Assembly: GCF_016239305.1 (NCBI RefSeq)
Contig: NZ_JAEHOQ010000019.1
Location: 1-64,000 of the forward strand
Reading direction: 5' to 3'
DNA: 64,000 bases
DNA from: Proteus vulgaris
GTDB lineage: Bacteria; Pseudomonadota; Gammaproteobacteria; Enterobacterales; Enterobacteriaceae
Position numbers and translations under genes: made by a program. This document shows positions 1 to 8,260 of the stretch, piece by piece (the first letter of the stretch is position 1; every line of letters begins with the position of its first letter). Under the pieces are notes generated by a model that saw nothing but the letters and a program-made list of their open reading frames with translations, searched no databases and had not been told where the DNA came from.

Positions 1-131
1 GAAAAATATCAGATAAATCATAAAAAATAATTTAAAGAAAAATATAAAATTAATATTTAATGACTTATCTAAAAAAAATGCTGTCTAATTCAATGTGGCT
101 TAAACGCTTTTAGTGCTCAAAGGACAAACTA

Positions 132-1061
132 GTGTACGCTAAAAATTTTTTTTCATTGCATCTGTTACACCCAAAATATTTTTTAACTTGGTTTGGTGTT
201 TTTATTCTTTTTCTATTAGTACAATTACCTTATTCTTGGTTACTTTTTTTGGGGAAACGTTTAGGATTATTATCTCGTTTTTTTGTAAAAAGAAGAGTTT
301 CTATAATAAAGCGAAATTTAGAGTTATGTTTTCCTGATAAAGATCAACATGAAATAAATAAACTTGTCATGGATAATTTATCTTCACTTGGTGTTGCTTT
401 ATTTGAAACAGGAATGGCTTGGTTTTGGAGTGATCGCCGTTTAAAAAACTTTTTTGAAGTACAGGGAATATTCAACTTTACAAATGCTAATGAGAAAAAT
501 GCAGGTATTTTATTAATCGGCATACATTCCATGTCGCTAGAGTTAGGTGGGCGTATTATGGGGCTTTGCTTCCCAGTTAATGCCATGTATAGGCCACATA
601 ATAATAAAGCAATGGAATATATTCAAACTAAAGCGAGATGCCGTTCTGATAAAGGGATGATAGATAGGCGTAATTTAAAATTTATGGTTATGGAGTTAAA
701 AAAAGGAAAGGCAATTTGGTTTGCTCCTGATCAGGATTTTGGTTTGAAAGGAACTACGTTCTCTCCTTTCTTTTGTGTCGAAAAAACATCGACTTCAAAA
801 GGAGTTGCAATATTAGCCAAATTATCAGGAGCACCTGCTTTGACTGTAACGTTGGTTAGAAACGAAAATAAGAAAAGCAAACAATACAGTTTGATTATTG
901 GCGAAGAACTGGCTAATTACCCTAGTGAGAATATTCAAAACGATACAGATAGAATGAATAAGTTGATTGAAACAGAAATCATGAGGGCGCCAGAACAATA
1001 CTTATGGGCCCATAGACGATTTAAAACTCGACCTGCAGGTGAAGCGAGTTTCTATCACTAG
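132..1061 (+). CDS. Lipid A biosynthesis acyltransferase, LpxL/LpxP family
   Basis: Inner-membrane enzyme of the LpxL/LpxM/LpxP family, which transfers an acyl chain from acyl-ACP onto the Kdo2-lipid IVA intermediate. I see an N-terminal hydrophobic segment (about residues 18-45) and the family's catalytic H-x4-E motif in 'HSMSLELG' (about residues 133-138). The 309-residue length is usual for the family. The start is GTG at 132, preceded by AAAGGA with 7 bases of spacing. LpxL, LpxP and LpxM cannot be told apart from this sequence alone; the region around the HxxxxE motif reads more like LpxL/LpxP. The gene stands alone and ends about 20 bases before the terminator of the convergent ryhB-1. 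Confidence 0.85.
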   Translation: MYAKNFFSLHLLHPKYFLTWFGVFILFLLVQLPYSWLLFLGKRLGLLSRFFVKRRVSIIKRNLELCFPDKDQHEINKLVMDNLSSLGVALFETGMAWFWSDRRLKNFFEVQGIFNFTNANEKNAGILLIGIHSMSLELGGRIMGLCFPVNAMYRPHNNKAMEYIQTKARCRSDKGMIDRRNLKFMVMELKKGKAIWFAPDQDFGLKGTTFSPFFCVEKTSTSKGVAILAKLSGAPALTVTLVRNENKKSKQYSLIIGEELANYPSENIQNDTDRMNKLIETEIMRAPEQYLWAHRRFKTRPAGEASFYH

Positions 1062-1082
1062 CCTATTTATAGCAATAAGTAA

Positions 1083-1184
1083 ATAAAAAAAGACCAACAC
1101 ATTATGTGTTGGTCACAGTAAATACTGGAAGCAATGTGAGCAATGTCGTTGTAAAATAGTTGAGTAAAATACTCAATCATTCAC
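1083..1184 (-). ncRNA. ryhB: RyhB small RNA, copy 1
   Basis: The minus strand of about 1122-1152 carries the RyhB core known from E. coli (CGACATTGCTCACATTGC followed by TTCCAGTATT). A 5' hairpin (TTGAGTA/TACTCAA, 1160-1176) precedes it and a terminator hairpin (GACCAACAC/GTGTTGGTC, 1092-1114) with a T-rich tail follows, giving a transcript of about 100 nt. RyhB is known to pair with mRNAs of iron-using proteins with Hfq under iron starvation. A canonical promoter overlapped by a Fur box lies directly upstream. The transcript start is inferred from promoter spacing. A second copy is at 5357-5454. Confidence 0.9.
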
Positions 1185-1191
1185 AATCTAA

Positions 1192-1220
1192 AAGATAATC
1201 ATTATCAATTAATTTGTCAA
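1192..1220 (-). promoter_or_regulatory. Fur-regulated sigma-70 promoter of ryhB copy 1
   Basis: On the minus strand the -35 box is TTGACA (1215-1220) and the -10 box is TATCTT (1192-1197), with 17 bp between them. GATAATGATTATC (1194-1206) matches the core of the Fur box and covers the -10 region, so iron-loaded Fur should block the promoter. Confidence 0.85.
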
Positions 1221-1246
1221 CCCTTACATTTGTATGGATTAACGAA

Positions 1247-1314
1247 GAATACAACAAAAAATAGGATAGAAAATAAAAAAGAATACAACAAAAAATAGGA
1301 TAGAAAATAAAAAA
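1247..1314. repeat. Two tandem copies of a 34-bp unit
   Basis: The 34-bp unit at 1247-1280 is repeated exactly at 1281-1314, followed by more A/G-rich sequence. It lies upstream of ryhB-1 in the non-coding stretch 1221-1538. I see no gene here; this looks like slipped-strand duplication. Confidence 0.9.
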
Positions 1315-1538
1315 GTAAGAAAAAAAAGATAAGAAAAAGAACAGAGTCAGCAGGTATATAAGTTAAATATACCTGCTTAATATATTATGACCATACTAGA
1401 AAAGTACCATTTATATAAATATAGTAATAACTTCTAATGTTCGAAAAATATATACTCATTATTTAATAATAAATATTTTTTCTAAAATATTTGGAGATTA
1501 ATGTTTGTTAAAATATAGGATTATAGAAGTGGTTGATC

Positions 1539-1850
1539 TTAATTATATACTATATCCATTATAGCTAAGTTTTCACCAATCCAATTTATACTCATTGAGC
1601 CTTTATTTTCATTTAATTTAGTATTGAACATTTCATTAGGCTTAATTTTATACTGTATTTCTTCCATTTCAACACCATTCCAGCAGTTGGTTTTAAATAT
1701 ATGCCCGATAGAATCAATCATACAATTCCCTTCTACTATAGAGCCTGTAAAAGTAATTGTTCCTGAACCAATAACCTTATTATTATTTGCGAAGGTAGGG
1801 GCTGATAATAAAAGCGTTAAACAAGTCCCGATAATAAGATTCTTTTTCAT
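1539..1850 (-). CDS. Small secreted protein with fimbrial-subunit-like N-terminus (paralogue of the gene at 63650)
   Basis: The 103-residue protein has a Sec signal peptide (residues 1-21, hydrophobic core then 'APTFA'). The mature part begins with a 'GSGTITFTGSIVEGNC' stretch like the first strand of chaperone-usher fimbrial subunits (G-x-V-x-F-x-G-x-I, then Cys). A second Cys (near residue 56) could form a disulphide. It is shorter than a fimbrial subunit, which is about 150-180 residues, so it may be a truncated or divergent relative. Start ATG at 1850 has AAGGAA 6 bases upstream. A close paralogue lies at 63650-63961. Function unknown. Confidence 0.75.
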   Translation of the reverse strand: MKKNLIIGTCLTLLLSAPTFANNNKVIGSGTITFTGSIVEGNCMIDSIGHIFKTNCWNGVEMEEIQYKIKPNEMFNTKLNENKGSMSINWIGENLAIMDIVYN

Positions 1851-2374
1851 TTTATATTCCTTAATATTATTTTATTGGCAAAACTTTGTGATTGATCTCT
1901 TTTGTGAAGGATCTGTATTTTTCGTACTGGGTTGATGGAAGGGATATTAGAGGAAAAAAACATATCAATCTGTAAAAAACATTGATGGTTAATGACAACT
2001 ACATAAATATTTATGAATTAATCTTTGAAAGTTTCAATAATAGAATAATAATTGAAATTATAAGAGGTTTTCGTAACTAGTTGAATAACATCAATTTGAT
2101 AAATTTAGCTTTATTTTTGTTAACAAGTTAACTTTATTTAATATTAGGTATATTACTTAATTTTTTCATGATACATTTTGTTGTTAAAACAAAAAATTAA
2201 TAATTTGAGCTATTTCAGGATAACAAAAAATTTGTCAAAATATTTCGATGAAATAACTATCAAAGTAAAAAGGTATATCTTTATTTGATGGTTTTTATCT
2301 AGTTGAGTATTGATATCTTAATTTATCACTTTATTATCATTAAAACTAAATAACAGAAAGAGAATAGAATATTT
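1851..2374. other. Non-coding stretch, AT-rich
   Basis: No gene seen. It holds the leader of the secreted-protein gene and a perfect palindrome GTTAAC-AA-GTTAAC near 2118-2131. A motif ATATCAATCTGTAA near 1964 recurs near 3395. Neither has an assigned role. Confidence 0.5.
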
Positions 2375-3127
2375 ATGCAGAGTTATCATTTGCTATCAGC
2401 CCAAGTTTACCAGATAGATAAATCTATAGGATGTAGTTTTGGTGACGTAGAATACTATCAAGAACGTCTTAAGGATGTTAATGGTAAGATTTTAGAACCA
2501 GCAGTGGGAACGGGACGTATTTTGATCCCTTTATTAAAGGCTGGATTCAATATAGAAGGGTTTGATCTCTCAGATGAGATGCTGTATTTTTGTATGGAAA
2601 ACCTAAGAAGTAATGGCTTTTCACAAAATAAAGTCACTAAAGATAATTTGATGACATTCCAAGTTGAGACACTTGTTGATGCAATAATTATTCCGACAGG
2701 GACTTTCTTATTGTTAGATAGCGAAGCAAAAGCACTACAGTCACTTCAACAATGCTATAACGCATTAAATTCAGGTGGACGTTTACTTATTGATATTAGT
2801 TTGGCGCATACCTTTACTAAAGGCCAATGTTCTAGCCGACAATTTGAAACGCCAGAAGGGGATTTAATTACCTTACAGATAGTAAATGCCGAAATAGATT
2901 ATATTAATCAATTAACAGTATCTCATCACCGTTATGATAAATGGAGAAATGGCAAAATAATTGAAAGTGAATGGGAAGTGTTTACATTGAAATGGTATGG
3001 CGTGTATGAATTTAAACGGATACTTGAATCTATTGGCTTTGGCAAAATAACAATCTCTGGAGATTATCAATATTTATGCAAACCAAATAACGAAACAGAA
3101 ATTATTACTTTTGAAGCTTATAAATAG
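2375..3127 (+). CDS. Class I SAM-dependent methyltransferase
   Basis: Likely cytoplasmic methyltransferase, 250 residues. Motif I is 'LEPAVGTGR' (about residues 39-47), followed by the acidic end of strand 2 in 'GFDLSDEML' and a Methyltransf_25/11-type core with 'SGGRLLIDIS' (about residues 133-142). The substrate cannot be read from the sequence. The start at 2375 has only a weak ribosome-binding site (AGAAAGAG, some distance upstream). It stands alone and is followed by a plausible terminator at 3151-3176. Confidence 0.8.
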   Translation: MQSYHLLSAQVYQIDKSIGCSFGDVEYYQERLKDVNGKILEPAVGTGRILIPLLKAGFNIEGFDLSDEMLYFCMENLRSNGFSQNKVTKDNLMTFQVETLVDAIIIPTGTFLLLDSEAKALQSLQQCYNALNSGGRLLIDISLAHTFTKGQCSSRQFETPEGDLITLQIVNAEIDYINQLTVSHHRYDKWRNGKIIESEWEVFTLKWYGVYEFKRILESIGFGKITISGDYQYLCKPNNETEIITFEAYK

Positions 3128-3150
3128 AAATTAAATAAAATATTGACAAT

Positions 3151-3176
3151 AAGGCCATAAAAATAATGGTCTTTTT
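3151..3176 (+). terminator. Rho-independent terminator after the methyltransferase gene
   Basis: Stem GGCCAT/ATGGTC with an A-rich loop, followed by CTTTTT. It lies about 25 bases after the stop codon of the upstream gene. Confidence 0.6.
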
Positions 3177-3313
3177 AATGTCATTGTTAGTTTCTCTGCT
3201 ATTTTTTTGAAAAGATCAAATGTTGTCTTTGCTATGAAAAAAGAAAACAAGAGAACGTTTAATTTGAAAGGGATCGTAATTTTATTTGTCGGTATTAAAG
3301 TGAATTGTTGAGA

Positions 3314-3340
3314 TAAAAAAATCCCCGCACTAGGCGGGGG
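3314..3340 (-). terminator. GC-rich terminator on the minus strand with no gene just upstream
   Basis: Stem CCCCGC/GCGGGG (3323-3339) read on the minus strand, followed by TTTTTTT (3315-3321). It lies about 400 bases past the end of the nearest minus-strand gene, so it may end a long 3' UTR or a short unannotated RNA. The rest of 3177-3747 shows no gene. Confidence 0.55.
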
Positions 3341-3671
3341 AAAATTAAATATCTATCAGTGATGAAATACTGAAACCAATAGTAAGGGAAAAAAAGATAT
3401 CAATCTGTAACAAAGTTTTAAAAAAAATAATAAAAATAAGTGTGAAATTAAAAGCATTTTTTGAAAAAAATCAATAGTTACTTAATATTTATGTAATGTA
3501 ATTAATTGTTTTTAATGGATTTTTAATTTATTAGGAACGTAGGGTTAGATCATATAACTAATAATTATGTTAATTTAACAATAAAATTTATATACATTTA
3601 GCTGAAGCATTGATAAATTTCTTAATTATTTAGAATAACAAAAATACGTATTTATAATTATTCTGGATGAA

Positions 3672-3707
3672 AATTAGGCAATGATAATGATTGATTATTG
3701 CCTAATT
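3672..3707 (-). terminator. Inverted repeat after the SMI1-type gene
   Basis: An 11-bp perfect stem (AATTAGGCAAT / ATTGCCTAATT) 40 bases past the stop codon of the minus-strand gene at 3748, followed by a short T run. It probably ends that transcript. The loop contains a GATAATGATT stretch that resembles part of a Fur box by chance. Confidence 0.5.
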
Positions 3708-3747
3708 AAGATGGGTAAAAGAAGATGATAGGGTGTCTATCCATTAA

Positions 3748-5169
3748 CTACCATTGTTTTACATCAATCATATTGTTTGGGTATACCTTTGCGATATAAG
3801 AGGAGATATTATTGCGAATATAGGGACTTTTTTCTTCAGGATACATTTTCCAAGCTTTTTTTAAATAACCCAATAGCTCACTATTGATATAATTTGAACT
3901 AGATAATGCTTGAATTGCTCCTAAGCTGATTTCTGGGTTATCAGAGATAGTTAGTTCAAAAAATTCTGAAATTTTATGTTTTAAATTAGTATCATGAGAG
4001 GCAGCATAAATAGCACTTCTTATGATCTCTATATTTTGATGAGTAAAGAAAGGCTGAAAGTCCTCAACAAAAACAGCATTTATTTCCGTTAAAATGTAGC
4101 CGATAAAACGCAATGTATCTTCGTGATTGGTTACTTTAAGAATAGAGATAAGGCTTTTTTTAAACTGTGCATATTGGTCTTTATATTTGAAGTAAATAAC
4201 AGAAATGGCAATATCTGTTATTTCATTATATGGAGCAATTAGCGCTTGTTGAATATAAGGTAAAGCATGTTCTTTAAAATAAGTTGCTAAGACATTTAAA
4301 GATGCTTTATATAACTCAATATTTTCAACTTGTAGTTGGCGCTCTAAAAAATACAAAGCTCTATTTGATAATTCAGGTAGTTTAGTTAATGAGTTGATAG
4401 CATTAATTTTTTTAATAATATCATCATTATCGTTGGCAAAACAAAGTAAAACTTCTTCATTACCTCCCATACGATGACCAAACCAACTTGTGTCATAGCC
4501 TAAAATAACTTCATCTAACCAACGCTCATACCATTGTGTAAATGATGTCTCATAGGAAAATGTGTAGGGAGTATCTGAATTTACCCAATCAGATGTATAT
4601 AAAATATGACCTTTATAATCACCATTCACTACTAATAGAAGATCGTATTCACAACCACAGGTTCCTAAATAGAGTGTACCTTGGTGAAGCCTATCGCAAA
4701 TATTATCAAATTCTTCATCACTGCAATCATCAGGTACATGACATAATGCTTTCCATTCCTCAATATCCATATTAGGGCTAAGTAAGCAGGGTAACGCATA
4801 GTTTTTTATATCATGTCTATCTATCGCGTCATCAAAATCGTAGAGCCCATAATAAGGGCCTGCTCCACCATAAGAACCTGTACCGCCATTACCAATTCGA
4901 GTGATAAAATCGATATAATCTTGTGGAAATTTACATCCAGCTTTTTTTTGCAACTGATCACTCTTTTCTATAGAGAGTGGAGGGTTTAATTGATAGTTAT
5001 GGCTATCAGCGCCAAATGCTTTGTATTCATGATCAACAATAGCAACAAGTACTAATTTTTCGCGGATACGCTCAATAGGATTATCTGCATATTTCTTATT
5101 TATTTGTTCCCATTGCTGTAACGATGTCAATTTGTTTTCTTTTTCAAAAAGAGATGAAATAAAACCCAT
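3748..5169 (-). CDS. SMI1/KNR4-type protein with a C-terminal repeat region
   Basis: The 473-residue protein carries an SMI1/KNR4-like domain at about residues 65-215: an early 'LNPPLSIEKSDQLQ' helix, then 'FPQDYIDFITRIGNGG', a 'YGLYDFDD' stretch, and 'YLGTCGCEYDLLLVVNGDYKGHI' later. The remainder (about 240-465) is helical and HEAT-like. SMI1 domains are common in immunity proteins of polymorphic toxin systems, but no toxin gene lies next to it, so it is an orphan immunity-type protein or has another role. Start ATG at 5169 has AGGGA upstream. It is transcribed alone, between the two ryhB copies. Confidence 0.75.
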   Translation of the reverse strand: MGFISSLFEKENKLTSLQQWEQINKKYADNPIERIREKLVLVAIVDHEYKAFGADSHNYQLNPPLSIEKSDQLQKKAGCKFPQDYIDFITRIGNGGTGSYGGAGPYYGLYDFDDAIDRHDIKNYALPCLLSPNMDIEEWKALCHVPDDCSDEEFDNICDRLHQGTLYLGTCGCEYDLLLVVNGDYKGHILYTSDWVNSDTPYTFSYETSFTQWYERWLDEVILGYDTSWFGHRMGGNEEVLLCFANDNDDIIKKINAINSLTKLPELSNRALYFLERQLQVENIELYKASLNVLATYFKEHALPYIQQALIAPYNEITDIAISVIYFKYKDQYAQFKKSLISILKVTNHEDTLRFIGYILTEINAVFVEDFQPFFTHQNIEIIRSAIYAASHDTNLKHKISEFFELTISDNPEISLGAIQALSSSNYINSELLGYLKKAWKMYPEEKSPYIRNNISSYIAKVYPNNMIDVKQW

Positions 5170-5356
5170 AAAGTAAAGTCCCTATTAATGATGTGGTTTC
5201 ATTCTAAATTGTTTATTTAACAATCCGTTATTGTGGATAGAAAACCAAATATAAAATGATTTTCTTATTGAAATCACACTATAAACTATTATTTTCTTTA
5301 ATAAGAAAATAGCTTTTTTTATTTATTGTGAAATAAGAATAAATCTACAATAGATA

Positions 5357-5454
5357 AAAAAAAGACCAACGCTAGGAGAGTTGGTCAATAAATACTAGAA
5401 GCAATGTGAGCAATGTCGTTGTGAAAAACCGAGTAAAACACTCAACTATTCACA
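5357..5454 (-). ncRNA. ryhB: RyhB small RNA, copy 2
   Basis: The minus strand of about 5395-5422 repeats the RyhB core (CGACATTGCTCACATTGC then TTCTAGTATT). It has a 5' hairpin (GAGTGTTTTACTC, 5431-5443) and a terminator hairpin (GACCAAC/GTTGGTC, 5364-5386) followed by eight T. The core is identical to copy 1, while the 5' region and the terminator stem differ. The two RNAs therefore keep the same pairing seed but may differ in stability or expression. Confidence 0.9.
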
Positions 5455-5460
5455 AGGTAA

Positions 5461-5489
5461 AAGATAATCATTATCATTTGATATGTCAA
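5461..5489 (-). promoter_or_regulatory. Fur-regulated sigma-70 promoter of ryhB copy 2
   Basis: Minus-strand -35 TTGACA (5484-5489), 17-bp spacer, -10 TATCTT (5461-5466). GATAATGATTATC (5463-5475), a Fur-box core, covers the -10. The layout is the same as at copy 1. Confidence 0.85.
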
Positions 5490-5542
5490 CCCCACTAAGG
5501 TTATGGTCACTACTTATTCACACTAAAAACCAACAAAACAAT

Positions 5543-5704
5543 CTAGTTGATAGAAACTAAAGTTGGTAATTTATCAATTATAACAATAAGATCACTTTTT
5601 TCTGATTTAGTATTCATTACATTCTCAATGCTTTTCATTTTTTTTATTTTATTGATTAAATCCTTAGCGTGCCGAGATCGTAAATGTATTTTTTTCTTAA
5701 CCAT
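5543..5704 (-). CDS. Small basic protein under Fur control
   Basis: The protein has 53 residues, rich in Lys and Arg (it begins MVKKKIHLRSRHAKDL) and strongly basic, with a helical N-terminal half and a hydrophobic C-terminal strand ('LIVIIDKL'). I choose ATG at 5704 because AAGGAG lies 7 bases upstream; an upstream TTG in frame has no such site. A good Fur box lies at 5759-5777, so the gene should be induced by iron starvation together with ryhB copy 2, which starts 90 bases downstream on the same strand. I do not recognise the family. Small Fur-regulated basic proteins that work with an iron sRNA are known in Bacillus (FbpA/B/C with FsrA); any parallel here is inference. Confidence 0.7.
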   Translation of the reverse strand: MVKKKIHLRSRHAKDLINKIKKMKSIENVMNTKSEKSDLIVIIDKLPTLVSIN

Positions 5705-5758
5705 GAGTTTTCTCCTTACTTGTGACAACCACTACCATAATAGTAACAATACTTAAAT

Positions 5759-5777
5759 GCAAATGATAATCAATATC
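5759..5777 (-). promoter_or_regulatory. Fur box upstream of the small basic protein gene
   Basis: On the minus strand GATATTGATTATCATTTGC matches 15 of 19 positions of the consensus GATAATGATAATCATTATC. It lies 55 bases before the chosen start codon. Confidence 0.75.
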
Positions 5778-5929
5778 GTTTGTGGTTTTTATATTAAGGG
5801 AGAGAATAAATTTTTGGTAAAGATTGTGACACTGCCTTATTCATACTTTATGTGCAGATTTTCTTATCTCAGCGCTATAAAAAAAATGATAGTATAAATA
5901 GTAAAGAGCTTTAATAAGGAATTGACGCT

Positions 5930-6865
5930 ATGGCATATGATTTAACAAAAAGATTAGTCATAGGGCTATCTTCTAGTGCGTTATTTGATTTAGAAGAGTC
6001 AGATAATATATTTCGTACTGAAGGTGAGGAGTCTTATCGAAGATATCAGCGAGAAATGCAAGATATTCCATTAAATAAAGGTGTTGCATTTCCGTTTATT
6101 AGCCGACTTTTAAAGCTAAATAATATCAGGATTGATGATCCTTTGGTTGAAGTCATTTTATTATCTAGAAATGATCCTGATACATGATTAAGAGTGATGA
6201 ATTCTATTGAGCATTATGAATTAGGGATCACCAGGGCTGTATTTCTTCAAGGAAAATCACCTCATATTTATATACCTGCTTTTGATATTGAATTATTTTT
6301 ATCAGCAGATCATGATGATATTATACAAGCAATTAAAGCTAACTATCCCGCAGGACAAATATTAGCGGGTCATATTAATGATGATAATGCAGATGAATTA
6401 AGAATTGCTTTCGACTTTGATGGTGTCATCGCTGATGATGAGGCTGAGGTTATTTACAAAACATCGGGAGAATTATCACAATTTCATCTTCATGAGGCCA
6501 AAATGGTTGATACTCCTCATAACCCAGGGCCGTTAAAGGAATTTCTACTGCGCATTTCAGATATTCAAAAACTAGAATTAGAAAAAGTAAAACAAGATCC
6601 TAGTTATGTTCCATTACTTAAGATCTCTATCGTTACTGCACGAAATGCACCGTCTCATAAGCGAGTTATTAATACTATGAGGGCGTGGGGAATTTCTGTT
6701 AATGAAGCCTTTTTTATGGGAGGAGTAGAGAAAGCGAATGTACTAAAGATTTTAAAACCACATATATTCTTTGATGATCAAAAGTTACATTTAAAATCCT
6801 CATCTGAACTTCCTTCTGTACATATCCCATTTGGGATAGCGAACAAAGATATAGATAATAAATAA
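5930..6865 (+). pseudogene. 5'-nucleotidase interrupted by an in-frame TGA
   Basis: This is one reading frame of about 311 residues broken only by TGA at 6185-6187. The first part (85 residues) begins MAYDLTKRLVIGLSSSALFDLEE; the second continues in the same frame and carries the HAD-type signature 'FDFDGVIADDEAE' and later 'FFDDQ'. The protein resembles the NT5C1-type cytosolic 5'-nucleotidase family (PF06189), which hydrolyses nucleoside monophosphates. In intact relatives I expect Gly (GGA) at this codon, one base from TGA. The first part has an AAGGA site at 5919-5923. A reinitiated second half from the GTG at 6194 would lack the N-terminus. I call it a pseudogene; readthrough or a sequencing error is possible. 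Confidence 0.8.
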
Positions 6866-6880
6866 ATTATTATAATAAAA

Positions 6881-6911
6881 AAAGTGTGTGATATTTATAT
6901 CATACACTTTT
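6881..6911. terminator. Bidirectional terminator after the 5'-nucleotidase gene
   Basis: Long near-perfect stem (AAAGTGTGTGATAT paired with ATATCATACACTTT), with A and T runs on either side. Confidence 0.75.
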
Positions 6912-7124
6912 TTATTATTTTGTCTAATATGGCCTTTAGTTAAAATATTTTAATTTTATTGCTTTATTCGTTTTTTTTAAATAAAAATAAGAACAAAATT
7001 GGATCTATTTTTATAGAAGTAGTATGGTGTTAGCTAATTTATATTTATTATAACTTAATAATATTTATAAATATTTTATCTTAAGAGGTATCTAATTAAT
7101 TAAAATTAAATAAGGAAAATTGAA

Positions 7125-7304
7125 ATGGATAATAATCATAGATTTTTTTCTGATGATGTATGCCCTAAAACTGCATTATATGGTCAATTTTATGGTGATA
7201 ATCACTATGCAGGTCGAGATTATGAACGAAAAATATATAATGGAAATAAATTTCCAAAAACGAAAAAAGGGTTTTATTTTAAAAAATTAATGAATTTTAA
7301 ATAA
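7125..7304 (+). CDS. Small hypothetical protein
   Basis: 59 residues, beginning MDNNHRFFSDDVCPKTALYG and ending in a basic tail (KKGFYFKKLMNFK). TAAGGAAAA precedes the ATG. It is aromatic and Lys-rich, with no signal peptide. I do not recognise the family. The good ribosome-binding site supports it as a real gene. Confidence 0.55.
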   Translation: MDNNHRFFSDDVCPKTALYGQFYGDNHYAGRDYERKIYNGNKFPKTKKGFYFKKLMNFK

Positions 7305-7410
7305 TAAAAGTAACAAGCAACTAATATAAATTTATTTTAAAATGAGTTGATGATTGCATAATTCAGGAAATTTACTACGCTGAGAATTTACAGCGCAGTA
7401 AAAATCATTA

Positions 7411-7923
7411 TTAATTTTGCTCAATACCAATCGGTTGATAACCTTGCCATAAAGGTTTGAAATGTTCACCCGAATTATTTGGTATTAGCTGAATGTAGTA
7501 ATCACCGATTTTGCTCAATAAAATGCAATCATCAACATCTTTTAAATTATCTTTATGTTGTTGCTGGCTATCGACTAAAAGCGTTGTGATGGCTTTTTCT
7601 TTGGCCTCATTTGCTGATTGTGCAACAAATAAATCAAATTCGTGCAGTTCAGCTAGATTTGATGGATGATAACCACCTACATTAACAAAATATAACTTAT
7701 TACTATTATTGATAGTCTTATTACTAAGACTGATATCAAATCCATCAACCCAAGTGATTTCAGCATAACCATCAATATGTACTTTATCTTTGTCACCAAA
7801 CCATGCATCTCTTAACGCAGGCCAAGCATCTATAGGTTTTTCTGCTGCAACAAATTGAATATCGTGAACTTCGATATTTGACTTACCGGCATTGCCACCA
7901 ACATAGAACATAAATAATTTCAT
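7411..7923 (-). CDS. DUF1543 family protein
   Basis: The sequence from ATG at 7923 begins MKLFMFYVGGNAGKSNIEVHD, typical of the DUF1543 family; 'DAWPALRDAWFG' and 'NVGGYHPSNLAELHEFDLFVA' follow. An ATG four codons earlier (7935) has no ribosome-binding site, whereas GGAT lies upstream of 7923. About 170 residues, soluble. The function of the family is unknown. Transcribed alone. Confidence 0.75.
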   Translation of the reverse strand: MKLFMFYVGGNAGKSNIEVHDIQFVAAEKPIDAWPALRDAWFGDKDKVHIDGYAEITWVDGFDISLSNKTINNSNKLYFVNVGGYHPSNLAELHEFDLFVAQSANEAKEKAITTLLVDSQQQHKDNLKDVDDCILLSKIGDYYIQLIPNNSGEHFKPLWQGYQPIGIEQN

Positions 7924-8080
7924 TATTGCATCCATTTTTTGTGCTGTTATCGATGTGTAATTTATTATATAACCATATTAAGAACAAATGCAAAAATAAA
8001 GACGATTGATTTTATGAACTAAATTATTCATTTTTACTCTAAATATTTACTATTAATTAAAAATATTATTTGGAGTAGAT

Positions 8081-8260
8081 ATGCGATTACTTATACTTTT
8101 TGGTGTTTTTTTGATTTCTGCTTGTTCATCAACGGGAACAATAGAATCTCAAGAAAGTAAAAGTCATAAAGAAGATCCATATTCTGATAGCACATTAAAT
8201 AGTATTAAGACTAATCAGAACATTTATATTAAGCAGCAACGTAGTAAAGGAAATTTTTAA
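8081..8260 (+). CDS. Small lipoprotein
   Basis: 59 residues with a type II signal peptide and lipobox 'LISAC' (Cys15), followed by a Ser/Thr- and charge-rich tail. TTGGAG lies 7 bases before the ATG. Ser follows the lipid-bearing Cys, which favours the outer membrane. Function unknown. Confidence 0.7.
   Translation: MRLLILFGVFLISACSSTGTIESQESKSHKEDPYSDSTLNSIKTNQNIYIKQQRSKGNF

Noticed and set aside
1624..1935. 103-residue plus-strand frame over the secreted-protein gene
   Set aside because: Antisense shadow of the gene at 1539-1850, which has a signal peptide, a paralogue and a good start.
3680..3698. Possible Fur box GATAATGATTGATTATT
   Set aside because: It is the loop of a terminator-like inverted repeat past a stop codon, with no promoter beside it.
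5930..6865. Selenoprotein reading of the TGA
   Set aside because: No hairpin of SECIS type was evident after the TGA, and Gly, not Cys, is expected at this place.
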